From assembly GCF_020085105.1 (NCBI RefSeq), contig NC_058045.1, forward strand, positions 11,231,833 to 11,295,832: 64,000 nt of DNA, read 5' to 3'. The notes beneath the pieces are model-generated. The model had not been told where the DNA came from. It was given only the letters and a program-made list of their open reading frames with translations, and searched no databases. This stretch comes from Siniperca chuatsi. Taxonomy: Eukaryota > Chordata > Actinopteri > Centrarchiformes > Sinipercidae. Positions 1-11,760 of the stretch are shown in pieces. Positions within the stretch are counted from its first letter, which is position 1. Every line of letters starts with the position of its first letter. The position numbers and the translations under genes were made by a program.

Positions 1-618
1 AAGAGGCTGCATTAAGACAAACATGTTGAAAAGCAATTATTAAAGAGCAATAAAGTATGTTTAGTACCCTCTCCAGGCAAGTGGCGCACATATTTTTTTA
101 GTAACTGAGCTGAGAAGTGAGGCCTGTGGCCCCACGACTATCTGGGGGCTCCATGTGAAAAAAATGAGGGAAAATTGACTTATGACAAAGTAGACATGAA
201 TATGTGCTTTGTTATTGTTGAATCTTTGAGAAAGCAAATCTTGTTTTTTTATTGGATACAAGGTTAGTGACTAAGCTGAAAGGCATTGTGTTTTTTACAT
301 ACAAGCATCTACTGAAAACAGGGATAAAATGAGGCCCTAAATTGGCCAATATGGAGTATAAAATCATGTAGGATTGATGCAGGAAAATAGTTGGGATTAA
401 ATCCACTACCACTCAATGACTACTTTTTTAAGATGATACAAGTCTTTATCATAGAGATAAGAAGTATATACTATGATTTATCACAATGATTTAAGTTGTA
501 AAATGCAGGAGAAATTACCAAAAATTATTTTTATCATTAAAAACTATTGCTAATGGAAGCTGTTTGCTGCAAAGTGATCAGTCCAGGAGTTGCAGTGTAA
601 AATGACTCTAATATTCAC
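1..618. other. AT-rich stretch, no confident gene
   Basis: I see no confident exon here. On the minus strand around 85-160 an open stretch reads like a short beta-strand segment (residues PQIVVGPQASLLSS) and could be the next downstream ccdc33 exon, but its splice sites are poor (acceptor after a cccccag-type run, donor gttact), so I do not call it. The rest is AT-rich with no repeat I can name. Confidence 0.3.
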
Positions 619-1093
619 TTACACACACTCAGTGGCCACTTTATTAGGTACACCTGTACAATCTAATGTACAATAGATTTCACATTAGATTACTAATACA
701 ACAGCTCTACCATAACATCTATTTTTTATAAAGCTCATAATGTTTTTGGTGATATTGTCGGAAATGTCAATTATATGTTTTTGTTTATGAGGTCATAGTT
801 AAAGGTGGTGTTGTTCTGGACTGCATTATATTGAGGTGTTTCTATTTTTGTTCTTTTCCACTTACATACATGAGGGAGGCAGAATATTAGAAACACCTCT
901 CAGTATAATGCAGTCCTGTACCACCACTAACTATGACCTCAATGCTAAAACATAGAATTGAATTAACACCTCAATGACAGTGTCAAGAAACGGAACAGTA
1001 GGCATTATGAAAATAGACTTTGTGGCAGAACAGTTGTGTTGGATTGCATTAGATTGCACATGTGTACCTAATAAAGTGGCCAATAAGTGTAGA
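619..1093. mobile_element. Palindromic TIR element (non-autonomous DNA transposon)
   Basis: Both ends carry the same 40-50 bp sequence in inverted orientation: the left end contains gtggccactttattaggtac (633-652) and the right end contains its complement around 1063-1083. The interior is itself an imperfect inverted repeat: 789-842 (gaggtcatagtta...) pairs with about 890-952 (...taactatgacctc), so one strand could fold into a long hairpin. It has no coding capacity. Related pieces occur at 17605-17715 and 25519-25706, which shows a dispersed family. I cannot assign a superfamily because the target-site duplication is not clear. Confidence 0.75.
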
Positions 1094-1395
1094 TATTTCT
1101 GACATCACAGTGTTTTGACTGGTGGTGACAGAACTCAGATCTGACTAAATGAGACATAGTGCTGACAGCTGAGTGTTGAAGTAGATAAAATCAACAATCC
1201 ACACTACACTGTATGACTTATCTATAACAACAAAGGAAAACAGTTCAACAAGAAACACAAAGAATGGCTGTTGTCATGACAATACATTTCAATCTTGTTT
1301 TAACAACGTATTCTGTACCACCTAGATAATGAAATAAAGCTGTCCAAAAGTAAGTGTTCCAAAGTGAAGCATAAGCAATTAAGCCCCTCACTCAC

Positions 1396-1476
1396 CCTCA
1401 TCCCCTTCTGCCCTAGTTCTGACATCAGCTTCCTGTATAGTTCCTGGTGGAGGAGCCATGTGGATGACTGAGTTAT
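1396..1476 (-). CDS. ccdc33: ccdc33-like exon, probably frameshifted
   Basis: The exon is bounded by an acceptor (atgcag) above 1476 and a good donor (gtgagt) below 1396. One reading frame encodes LLHQELYRKLMSELGQKGMR, which resembles the CCDC33 segment that follows the second C2 domain (remembered family sequence: ...PLKSRLYQKM...). The preceding exon (1636-1765) ends with one leftover base, so splicing enters a different frame (DNSVIHMAPPP...) that fits only the first residues. The switch between the two matching frames lies in the cctccacc run near 1437-1446. The 81-base length does not fit the flanking phases, whereas 80 or 83 would. This is either a 1-bp indel in a decaying gene or a sequencing error. 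Confidence 0.5.
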
Positions 1477-1635
1477 CTGCATACATCAACAAACATACAG
1501 ACAACACTGTAGAAACACTTGGCCCTTCTGGAAGGTTTCAGGGCACATTAAAAACTGTGCAAACATTCCTGATTTAGCAACAGTTTAGTTTCACATGTTC
1601 TCCCTGTAAATGTTTGACTTTAGTCCTCATGTTAC

Positions 1636-1765
1636 CAGTGGTTATGGAGTAGTACTCCCACATCAGAGCAGCAGCTCCAGTAAACATGGTAGCACAGTCT
1701 CGTTCCAGAAACCGAAAGGTGTGCTTCCACACAGGCTGCATCTCGAGGGAAACAACCTGGGAAAC
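1636..1765 (-). CDS. ccdc33: ccdc33-like exon, second C2 domain core
   Basis: The exon opens after a polypyrimidine-ctgcag acceptor and closes with a gtaaca donor. The translation includes PVWKHTFRFLERDCATMFTG and then an ALMWEYYS segment, the W-(N/K)-x-(S/T)-F-x-F strand and following strand typical of C2 domains. It matches the remembered CCDC33 region ...PLWNQSFLFQGRDGAT...LVLEYYSS... closely in length and order. It starts in phase 0 and ends with one leftover base. CCDC33 is a testis-enriched coiled-coil protein with C2 domains whose biochemical role is poorly known. This is the clearest identifier of the gene in the window. Confidence 0.7.
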
Positions 1766-2027
1766 CTGCAGCAAACACAGGGGAGGATCACAGCAACACA
1801 CAACAAAGGACTCAATGTGGCTTCAGGAAATTATCTGCATTCATCAAAAATTAAAACATACTCTGAATCCATCTGTAGTCGACTGTAAATCCATATTAAG
1901 CGCAGCTTGTCCCTGGGTTAATAATGAGTCTCTGGGTGGGAATGGGAGGACATGATGATCAACAGTTGGCACAGCGAGGCTGATCCCAGCAGGCAGTGCT
2001 GTTGTGGGGTGAGAGCGTGCACAGCAC

Positions 2028-2106
2028 CTGGCTGGTGCCCAGTGACGAGCTGGCAGATGGTATTGACGCTGGGGTGTGCATCCTCATATATTGAGTACAA
2101 CTATGC
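2028..2106 (-). CDS. Possible ccdc33-like exon (low confidence)
   Basis: The candidate follows a strong polypyrimidine tract and acceptor (tctctctctctctaag) and ends at a weaker donor (gtgctg). It is open in the only phase that joins a 2-base carry upstream to phase 0 of exon 1636-1765. The translation is Ser/Pro/Thr-rich, as expected for the linker before the second C2 half, but I cannot align it with confidence. The phase fit is the main argument; the weak donor is the main objection. Confidence 0.3.
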
Positions 2107-2199
2107 CTTAGAGAGAGAGAACGCAAAGAAAGCAGGCACCTGCAGGTGAGAAAAGGAAGTACTGCCAAACAGAGGAGGGGTCAGGCAAAGGAACTCCAA

Positions 2200-4600
2200 T
2201 GGAGTGGGCTGGAGAGGGGCTAGAAGGGTCACAATATGCCCCAGGCAGACAGATGTTTCAGCTCAGCTTATAAAGCAGGTCTGCATATTTTGCCCAACAA
2301 CTGAATAATTTATGTCTGCAATGTCTGCATCTTTCTGTAATCTCTAACCCTTTTGCAGTATTTTCTGGCTCCATCCTGCTATGTATAGGTGCGGCTCATA
2401 CACTCCAGACTGCTTTGGTGCATCTATATGTTCTGCCAGGCTGAGCACTGTTTAGAAACACACAGAGATTGCCAAGAGTGTCATTTACACACTGCCTGAT
2501 GAGTGCTTATCCATGGGGACCTTTAAGCTTAAAATGTCATTGGCTGAGGCTCCTCTGAGCGCACACAAAGGTCATCAGTGACACTGGCTCCAGAGCTCCT
2601 TATAGATTCCCAATCTACCACCATTATTCCTGGCAATTACAGACAGAACTGAAATTCTAATCATTGAAATACATTCAGTGTGAGGATGTATCTGGAATTG
2701 TAATGTAATGCCAATACATGTATAATTCAATCTAAGGTCAGTGATTCCTCTGTGTGTTGGTGAACAGCATTTTCCCACTGGTGCATCAACATGTGTTGCG
2801 ATTTAATCATAATATTAATACTTTTAATGCTAATATTAAACATCTACTGTCAAAATAGTTCTATTTGAGACACATTTTAAATGTAAAATGGTGATATACA
2901 AATATCACTTCACAAAAAGAGACATGACAGAGAAAGTGTTCCATCTGACCATCTGTATAATTGTGCTATTAAAGTATAGGTGATAGAAATAAACAGTCAG
3001 CATGTAGCTAAAATCATAATGGCTACAATTTTTTATTGTGCCTGTTATAAATATTTTTTTATATAATTTGTTACCTTCTGGAGCACTGGGAAGCACCTAA
3101 TTGAGCACACAGTAGTTCTGACAGCAAACAGAAGCTAAGCACAAGCATAGATGAAAGCAGCGGTAAACTGCCAACATTAATTGTAGTATAAATTTCTAAA
3201 TACTTTGATTCCACAATATAATTAAATGCATGTTGGCATCAAACTAGCTTTCCTCTAACAGTCAGACTTACAGTCTTACCATGCATATTTGTTATTAAGA
3301 ACTGAAGACATTTTCATATTTTAAACAGGCAAAAAACAAACAAACAAAAACAGAGCTATGTGGCTGTATAGAGAGGGTGAGTGTGTATGAAGTGGCCTGT
3401 TGCCTGCCTGAGCACAGATGGTGGCAGAGCAGGATGTACCGACCTGTACATTTGCCCACATGAGCGTGCACACATACACACACATACACACACATTCTCT
3501 CTCACACACACATACAGAATAATCAAATATGCATGGATGCATATGTAAATACTGCCCTCATACATACACACCCACACATAGGTGCTAAGAGCTCATTCTC
3601 TTGCACAGGAAGTGACTGCAGATAGACAGACTGGTCATTTAAGAAGGTGTCACACTTTTTTTTTTACAAAGATCAGGAGTCAAAACCCAACATACTTCTA
3701 ATTCTGTAATCAAAACAGTTTCTTTCCTTTTTTAACGGTAACACAAGACATCTAGACATGTCGATCAAAGGCTGACTGCGGTTCACAGAGACATCCAAGG
3801 CCAAGCAGGATAATTAGTGCACTGGAACGATCAATACTCCTTGCGTGGGGGTTGGATGCAGAGGAAAAAGCAATCTAAGGAACATTTGGAAGAGAACTGC
3901 CAGGGACAGCAAGATCCAAACATGCGGCATACATTACAAAGTGAGAGATTTACATCAGTGGGACAAGTACATACCGATTGCAGGATGTCCAGTTTTTTGG
4001 ATCCATATTAAAACCACTAATATTCATTATTTATATTCTAAACAGAGAGGTACACAACATATTGATTACTAACAAAAGCTATTGAGATATCCTCACTGCG
4101 CATACAGACAAGTGGTAAAGACTGGAGACAAATGGCAAGGCGTAAAGACAGGAAGACGGATAGATAGGTAGATGAATGAAGGCGAGGGTTCAGCCGATCG
4201 ATTGGCAGAGGAAGAGTGGAGGTCCCTCAGGGGGAGTGGGGCCTTTTTAGCACTGTATGAGGAGAGAAGGATGACATGTTTCCCTTTTGAGGTGCTGAGT
4301 ATGTGAGGGAGGTTTATGCCATCATGGCCAGGATGGAAAGATTCATGAGAGGAGAGTGTGTGGCCACGGCGCTCTGTGGCGTGACAGACGGTGATAGCGA
4401 GTGACAAACAGAGCTCTCTGAGAGAGGAGAGGAAGACATACTGGTTCTCCAGACTCCATCTCCCTGCCATGACTCTGGGATGTCAGCCATGCCCTGCCCA
4501 TCTCACTCAGTTACAGCCATCAAGAGAAACACAGAGCTTCTGATTTGATCTGGAGGCTTTTTGATACATCCTCCTGTCTTTTTTCTGGAAACCCAATTAA
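2200..4600. other. Intronic DNA with CA-rich tract
   Basis: No convincing exon. A degenerate CA/TACA-rich microsatellite lies at about 3468-3515. The long minus-strand open frame at 4093-4470 has no splice signals or recognisable domain and looks like chance. The rest is AT-rich intron-like DNA. Confidence 0.4.
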
Positions 4601-4630
4601 AATGGGACAAAGAGAACACGGCAAGCATAC

Positions 4631-4693
4631 CTGAAGTCAGCCCTGTGCAGTGAGGTGTGGAGGGTGGATGCAGGAGGGTGGAAAATCCTGCTG
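4631..4693 (-). CDS. Possible ccdc33-like exon (low confidence)
   Basis: A good donor (cttcag/gtatgc) and an acceptor (cacaag or cacaagcag) frame 63 bases that stay open when joined to the 2-base carry of exon 6279-6376, and they hand on the same 2-base phase. The product is a Pro/His/Ser-rich linker (HPPASTLHTSLHRADF) in the place where CCDC33 has a Pro/Ser-rich linker between C2 halves. Homology is too weak to be sure; phase and position are the evidence. Confidence 0.3.
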
Positions 4694-5439
4694 CTTGTGA
4701 GGTGGAAAGCATCATGACATCCTTTAAAATCAAATGACACATAAAAAACATTTTAATTATAATTTGTATTATTCTAACATTATTATAGTATTCATTATTA
4801 AGAATTATACTATCCAAAAATATTTGTAATACAATAAAATGTAACAAAGAAAATGTTTGGCTGTCACTATATGTATAATATGCCATTTACATTAAATTGA
4901 GTGATGGAAACATGGTTTCTGTGGAAATAGAGACTTGCTCCCCGATTTCCAGAATAATAAGAATTTGTAATGGTTACCCCCACTCAAAAAAAAGGCATAA
5001 ATGAAAACATGATTTGTGTCGACCGCCATCCCTGCTACAGATTAAGGTTCTGACACTCACCTAGAAAATCCATTTGAGCGAACAAAATAATACATTAACT
5101 TGCACCATTTGCACCTTGGCAACAGCTTTACTATTATTAGAAGACCGGTAGGTGCAGGAGAGACAGAGACGGAATAGCTCCAAGTGTGTCCAGACAGGGC
5201 AGACTCACACACATAACCCAGTCTGAAAAATATATTGTGATGTCAGAGGCTCGATACAGGACTCTACACTCACATGTCATTCACTATTATTATTATTATT
5301 AGACAATAGAAAAGTGAGATAAAACTGATTTATTAATATGAAATAATAATGAACATCTAGTACAAAATCTTGTAAAGGAAATCAATTAAAAGAAATCTCT
5401 TCCTTTTGAGATGACTCTGTGGGAAGGAAAGTATGACCC

Positions 5440-5917
5440 TTAAAGAAACAGTTCGACATTTAAGGAAATATGCTTATTTGCTTTCTTGCTGAGAGTAAGA
5501 CTGGGAGATTGATACCACTGTCATATCTGTACACTTAAAATGAATGCTACAGCTAGCATCCGGTTAACTTAGCTTAGCATAAAGACTGGAAACGGGGGAC
5601 TGACTGGTGACTGATCTCTGGGGAACAGCTAGCCTGGCTCTGTCCGAAGGTAACATTTAGCATTTAACTAAATCCACCTACCAGCACCTCTGAAGCTCAC
5701 TAGTTAATACATTATATCTCATTTGTTTATCCCTTATGAAAAACTAAAAACCGTAAAAGATGTGGTTTTACATGGTGTTATGTACCAGACTATTTCTAAG
5801 CAGCTAAATGGCTTCATATTTGATGTACAGACATGAGAGTTTATCAATCCTCTCATTAACTCTCGGTAAAAAAGAGAATACTAGTAAAATGTCAAAATGT
5901 CAAACTATTCCTTTTAA
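5440..5917. mobile_element. TTAA-flanked MITE
   Basis: The two ends are inverted copies: agaaacagttcgacattt follows TTAA on the left, and the complement of aaggaatagtttgacattt precedes TTAA on the right. The interior contains the stretch agcttagcataaagactgga and cacctaccagcacctctgaa, which I recognise as a repeat found widely in percomorph fish genes. It is about 470 bp with no coding capacity. TTAA at both ends fits a piggyBac-type insertion, although TTAA is common in AT-rich DNA. Confidence 0.7.
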
Positions 5918-6278
5918 AAGATGATGAAAAATGACCCAGAACTAAAACCGGACCTTGGTGACAAAATGTCACTTCAACAAAGGTCTAATCGGTAATGGCG
6001 GTTCCTTTCACCACATGAACACGCCCACATTTGCTACACACATTCAAGCTTTTTAGCCTGCAATGCACAGGACAGTTAGTCATTGTCTCTCTTAATTGAT
6101 GTCAGAGCCCTGAGGTGCATTAGTGTCTTACAGGATGTGCCCATGCTGGTGTGCATTTGCCCTCTCTGTAAGAAGCACCCAGGCTCGCCCACCAGCTGCA
6201 CAATACAGCCACAGCATATTGATTATACTGCTCATGGAGGCAGAATAAAAGCAAGGGGGATATTTTTTTCTGACTGAC

Positions 6279-6376
6279 CTGTTTGAGTGGTAGTTAGGGA
6301 CAATATCTGCCACAGTAAGCAGAAGAGCTACAGTTGAGGATTCTTCATTGAGCTTTTCCATAGCCTGCAAGAACGC
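6279..6376 (-). CDS. ccdc33: ccdc33-like exon, second C2 domain N-terminal strands
   Basis: The acceptor is tgcttttag and the donor ag/gtcagt. The translation (AFLQAMEKLNEESSTVALLL then TVADIVPNYHSNR) continues in phase from exon 6896-6967. It aligns with the remembered CCDC33 stretch ...EIFLQGVNEPLA...VVIARVVPNYKEFK..., including the conserved V-x-N-Y near the end. It ends with two leftover bases. Intact, with no frame break inside it. Confidence 0.65.
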
Positions 6377-6895
6377 CTAAAAGCAAGACTGATTTACTCA
6401 GCAGGAGAGAAAAGAGAGGGAGATAGAGAGCATGCACACCACAAATTCCTCACACTGTCCAATCTGCAAACATGGCACATCTCTACTGGTTACTTTAAGT
6501 TATGCAGTATCACATGCAGGCATTTAAACTCATGTTATTCAATACCACCTGGAATTGAGAAGATCAATAGAAAGATTCAGTTAATATCAAATTCTCACTT
6601 TGCTTAATTAAGTTAGCATCTTTTTCATCTCTCACAGAGCGCAGAGCACAGAGCTGTGAAAAAGTTTAATTGAGCTTGACTATCTTATCAGATGTTCCAG
6701 GATCTAATTAAAGCAAAATGATTTGTCAACATTATAATTGCTTGAATCCAGAGTCCGTAAACCCCTCCTTGCATCTCAATGGATATTCATCACCGCCAGA
6801 AGATTTAATCCATTTATCAGCTAAATAAAGGGAAATATGGGGATGACAATAAATATATAAACTAGCTCATGTTGGACAGGGAAAAGTGTGCTCAC

Positions 6896-6967
6896 CTCAA
6901 ACCCAGTGAAGGAGACATGAGGCTGCTGAGGAAGGAAACTGACTTCCCTGATCACAAGAGACCTCGG
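6896..6967 (-). CDS. ccdc33: ccdc33-like exon joining the two C2 regions
   Basis: Exactly 24 codons between a ttccag acceptor and a gtgagc donor, phase 0 at both ends. The product PRSLVIREVSFLPQQPHVSF plus TGFE joins directly to exon 6279-6376. It resembles the remembered CCDC33 sequence ...ATVVRKSSFIPRY...MALE, that is, the last strand of the first C2 region followed by the start of the next. The good splice sites, phase and sequence agree with each other. Confidence 0.6.
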
Positions 6968-8768
6968 CTGGAACAGAGTGGTGAAAGGAAGCAATAAAGC
7001 AGGAACAATGTGATAATTGGGCACAGCAATATTACTGCCACAGAGGGGCAGTAGTCCATTAAGCTATAATCCAATACTGTAGTATGAAATCTCCTCAACT
7101 GCAGCATTCACTGCATAATTCACCTGACAAGAAATAGTGTTGATGGTTGGTAGGGCTAGCATCTGTTGTTGGTGAATTAAAAAAACAACTAGAACCACAG
7201 AACTTCACAAACAGTGATTACGGCTCAGAGCTCTCAAGAGGGTCCTCCATTATCATCACTGCACAAATCAATGTTTATGACCATCATAAAAAAACTGCAA
7301 ACTAGAAAGCCCCCAAAGCCCGATTCATCCATAAAGTCTGTTCTTTACACACCGTATTCAGCCATCTTCAAGCTGATTTAACCTGAAACCAGTCCACTAG
7401 TCCTTCATCTCCCTGCTATAACCAACCCTGCAGTTTAGTCCAAAGAACCACTAACAATGAAGCACTGGTAATGTTGCCTACAGTGATACTGACAGATATT
7501 CACAGCTACTAAATACTTGATTGATGTGTAAAAGAAGTAAATATGGTAAGAAAAAATGAGTAATGTAAGCTGTTTTAGTTTGAAAATGAGGGGTTTAGTC
7601 ATACTTTTTTTGGTGCAAATTTTTGTCTCATACTGGTGGTGATCTCTTTAGTTTTGACATGCCATATATCCCAAAATCCTTTATTTTAACAGGTAATCTC
7701 AATGAGGTCTTGAGCTCAGTAAGACTAAATAAAGAATTAACTAACTAACAAAGTAATATAATAATAAACTTTAGTTATACAGCACTTTTCAAAATCAAAA
7801 GTGCGTCACATGGTTGAATCAGGGTTAAAATTTCAAACATTAAACATTTCAGGACTGAAGCAAATACAATTAGGCATTTAAAAATACTGCAATACAATGA
7901 AATAAAATGAAATAAAATAAAACCCCTAACTAATAATAAAACAGATATGATATATTGGCAATAAAACAAAGTACTAGAATTAATAAGAGGCTACATATCA
8001 GACAATGTACGCAGCATATCAGCTTTGTTTCTTTCTGTAATATACTTTTAAGGTCCTTTTAAGGTACAAAATGCATTCAATCTCCCAATTATTAATTTGT
8101 AGATAATGCCTAGATGTTATAAAATCATTATTGAGTTAAAAAAATGTTTAATACAAATACAGCAGTTGGATATTTGAAGAAAAGGCAACAGAGAATGTAA
8201 TGGGATACGCATAGTAAGACAGGAAAGGGTAAAGAAAGCATGGATTATTCATGTCTATTCCCACCATGCAAACAGCTCCTTTTTGATGGATTTTGCCTGG
8301 GGCACTCCTCCCTGCTCAATACCAACAGTCCCAGGCAGCCCAGCCTCATGCTGCTCCACGTAGCCAGGATGATGAGCTCCCCCAGAATCACAGACAGGGC
8401 CAGCGGCTCTCATCTCCCCTCTATAGTCAGACATAATGATGGTGTGTGGTCTGAGGTGAACCTAAATTTAAACTAGAGTATCAGGAGGAGGGTAGTAGAG
8501 CAGAGAGGTAGAAGGGGACAAGTGCTGACGGTGATTGACTGAGCTTATTTTAGTTTTAACTGAAGGAGGGGAAGTAACATGGATTTAGTGTAAGGGTCTG
8601 TCATACCAATCAAATGAAAGGTGGAGGTGCAGAGAGGTGGTGAAAGAAAAAAACATTGTCACCTTCAGTACAATACAGTAACATATACTGAACATATTTC
8701 TCTGCACCAGTTTGTTATCCGGAAAGAGACTTTGGAGTGTGTGTCTTTGTGTGGATGCGTGAGCTCAC

Positions 8769-8865
8769 CTGGACTGGCTCCAAATGGTAGCGGTGGATAG
8801 GCTGCAGGGGTGTTAACGCAGGAAGGTGGTGATGCCCTGACTGTCAGCCACGATAAGTACCATCA
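8769..8865 (-). pseudogene. ccdc33: ccdc33-like exon with a single-base frame break
   Basis: The exon lies between an acceptor (tctatctgcag) and a good donor (ccag/gtgagc). Its first half reads MVLIVADSQGITTFLR in one frame, which then hits TAA at about 8813. Its second half, in the neighbouring frame, reads LTPLQPIHRYHLEPVQ and splices in phase to exon 6896-6967. Both halves match consecutive parts of the first C2 region of CCDC33 as I remember it (...VILKVVDN... then ...FHPYHFELVKP). The exon is 97 bases, where 98 (or 95) would keep the phase. No 16-bp intron could explain this, so it is a deletion in this copy or a sequence error. The flanking genes show no such errors. Confidence 0.55.
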
Positions 8866-8929
8866 CTGCAGATAGATAGACAGAATATTTTATTCATGGC
8901 TAATTCTGATTTGTGGCATATTTTGTGTT

Positions 8930-9050
8930 ATGTTGTTTGTCTGTAACTCATTGTTTTTGCTGCCTATATTGGCAGGACACTCTTAAAAAAGTGATTTATA
9001 AGCTAAATGAAGCTTTTATTGGTTAAATAAAGGTTAATAAAAAAAAGAGA
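8930..9050 (+). repeat. LINE-like 3' tail ending in an A-rich run
   Basis: The stretch ttgtttgtctgtaactcatt... ttggcaggacactcttaaaa... ttggttaaataaaggttaat followed by an A-run resembles the degenerate 3' end (ttggccagg...aataaaggttaaataaa) common to a teleost retroposon family. Only the tail is present. The family assignment is from memory and is not certain. Confidence 0.4.
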
Positions 9051-10951
9051 ACATGGATACAACACAAATTAATCTGCAGTAGGATGTCTAATACATTAGA
9101 CATAATTAATTAAATTTTTTAATGCGATACAAGTAAAGAAAATAAAGAAGGAGAAATAAAAAAACAACAACAACAATCCCATTAGTTCCTAGAACTACAG
9201 CAAGTCAGAGACTAAAACTATAGAATTGAACACATACAGTATCTAAGTGAAGACATGTAGAGATAACTGGGTTGAAAGGAAGCTCCTCTTCCTCCTGCAT
9301 TCAATGATGTGCTCAGTCTGCAGCACTGAAATAGCTTTCCCTCTACATGAGCTCTGAACTGAGGGTGAACCTGAGCTTTTTTCCACCTCTATTTAAAAAG
9401 AGGCCTATCTGCAGACAGCAGGAGTCTTTGCCAAATTTCTCTTGGCAGAGGATTTAAAAGACGTGCAACATAAAGAAATCCAACACGATGCAGGTCAAAT
9501 CTCAATAAATGTTGCCTGAAGCCATCAACACCCCAGATAGCAAGTGATTGTGTAGACTGTCCACTGAAACTGAGTAATCCTGAGATTTCACACTTTCAAC
9601 ACATTCCATATCATCTCCTAGCATTCAGCAGGTGAAGATGGACAGCAAATGAACCCCTCTAATGGTCAACTAACCATTCAAAACACCTTAGCAACAGTTA
9701 GAATCCTTCATGCTGCAGGACCGATCATCCACCCGCGACTTGCTGTCCTCCAATGAGCTCGCTTCGCCGCAAAGGGGAGGAGGCAGCAGTAGGCAAATAA
9801 AGCAGGGAGGAGGACAAAGGGAGGAGGATTCAGAAACATTGCATTGCCTCTGTTGGGCCATCAGTATTCCCTCCACATCCACTGCTATCGCTCCACACAC
9901 TCATTGAAAGCCCCATTTAGCTTTCTGTGTAATTATTCTGTCACACACAGGCAGACACCATGCTCCATGAATGAGCAGACCCTTGCTCGACAATTATCAT
10001 CAACACCGAAGTCTTTTCCTGGACTGGTAAACAGATCAAGCCAAAGCTATTACACACAAATACACATTTTGCTGCCAATATTTCCTATAAACCACAGAGG
10101 GAAATATGCTGCATTAACATTCAGAGAGTGGCCAGTGAAGTGCAAGAGTTTCTCAGAAGCATAAGCCCAATTTTTCACCTCCAAATGAATGTTCTTCCTC
10201 AGTGACAGAGAGACTTCAGAGACACATTTCAATACATTTTTCTTCTCTTGATGTTGGAAGTTCAGTCAGTACTTGAAAGGTTAGCTGTATTGGTGAATGC
10301 AGTGATGGAATTTTAAGAAGTAACTTACATTTCCTAAATACTCTGAAGACAAATTTGCATCATCACCCCTTGACAGTGTGGGTGAGAATGAAAAATAACC
10401 CCACAAAAATACATCTAAAGCGTTAGAGGCATTAAATTCATACGTGAGCATGGGCTAGCATAATGTGCATTAACTGGCCAAAGCTCTACAGACAGCTTCA
10501 TAATTTTACGATTGAGTCCCTGCACACCAGCCATGATCTCAATCAACTGCGATATCACGTATCAGTTATAGATTCAGTCATACCTTTTCTCTATTTCGAC
10601 ATGTTTGTCCTGTGCTGGTAACTCCTTTTAGAGTACAGCATTAACAACATGCTAACAATGCTACGCTCCAGAGCTCTGCATTTAGAACAGTTTTATGCAT
10701 CTTTGACCATAATTACTGAAAGACCACTCCTCCCTGTTTCTTCTCTACCACATTCAATTACAGGATTGAAAGACCAATCTATTCTTAAATTCTTAGAGTA
10801 GGATTGCCTGAAACTGTTCATGGGTTTTAGCATGTCACATACTAATTCAAATTCAAAGAGGATTTGCTAAAAATCATTCTAATGAAATGAGCCACAGCAA
10901 GTTAGTTAAACTTGACCAAGACAGATCATGATCTGAATCTGAAGCCGAGCC
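9051..10951. other. Intronic DNA of the ccdc33-like gene, no confident exon
   Basis: By comparison with CCDC33, an exon encoding the middle strands of the first C2 region should lie between 8865 and 15744. I could not find it here on the minus strand. The purine/pyrimidine-biased block at 9700-9910 is open on both strands but has no convincing splice sites. Another open minus-strand stretch at 10050-10232 lacks splice support. Confidence 0.4.
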
Positions 10952-10956
10952 CACAC

Positions 10957-11760
10957 TGTTGTACGTATGATCTTCGAACCCACAAATGGAGAACACATCT
11001 ATAGTCTTTATAACCCAAGTCACACTTTATTTATATGTTAACAGGAATAGTGGGAAGGGGTGTAGTTGTTCAGAGCGAAGCCTTCGGTGTCGAACTTGGT
11101 AACCCCAGGAGAGCAGCAGTGGTTCCGACTCTGAGCCTTGATCAGCGGTCACCCCGCTGACTGGGTCTAGCCGCCACGTAGGTCTGGACAGGCAGGCTGG
11201 TCCATGAAGCAGAGTCAGGTGGTACCACGTGGATCTGGCTGGCCATGGTATAGCGCTGATTGTGGTGTGTTAGCAGAACCAAGATCACGGAGGAGGTAAG
11301 ATGTTGGGGTTCTGGCTCTGAGGTGGAGTGGAGGTAGACAGGCAAAGTGGAACTGTTGAAGACAGGTGAGGTGAAGGTGGCTGGAGAGGCAGGCAGACAG
11401 GAATCCAGGCAACGACAGGAGCTGTGATCACCAGCACAGGATAATCCTTCAGGCAGAGCAGAACACAGGATCAAACACGAGGCAAAAACCCCACTTGCAA
11501 AAAGGGTACTTAGCTGAGTAAGTTTTGAAAAGCCTTGACATAGTGGTTGTACAATGTACGGGGACGATCTGGCGTCGGTGTAGTGGAAGAGCCTGGCATA
11601 TAAGCTGTGGAGACTGATGAGTTATAGGAGACAGGTGTGCCAGTGATCAGCAGCAGGCGGGGATTCATGGAGCCAGACCAGTAGACATAACACAGGGAAA
11701 GAGGAGCACCCAAAAAGACACACAGGGATGGGAGGATAGGTGGCTGACTACAATAGTACA
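10957..11760 (-). repeat. 3' LTR of the Ty3/gypsy element
   Basis: This aligns along its length with 14848-15682, for example the shared gatcttcgaacccacaa near one end and ggataggtggctgactacaa near the other. It is about 30 bp shorter because the 5' LTR has an extra CA-rich insert near 15570-15615. The two copies differ at many single positions, so the insertion is not recent. Confidence 0.9.

Noticed and set aside
4093-4470. 125-codon minus-strand open frame
   Set aside because: No splice sites, and the composition looks like chance. It does not fit the ccdc33 order.
8240-8440. Stretch open in several frames on both strands between two ccdc33-like exons
   Set aside because: Possible acceptor (gactatag), but no donor in a compatible phase and no family similarity in any frame.
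9700-9910. Block open on both strands with an alternating purine/pyrimidine bias
   Set aside because: The openness is explained by composition. I found no usable splice pair and no similarity.
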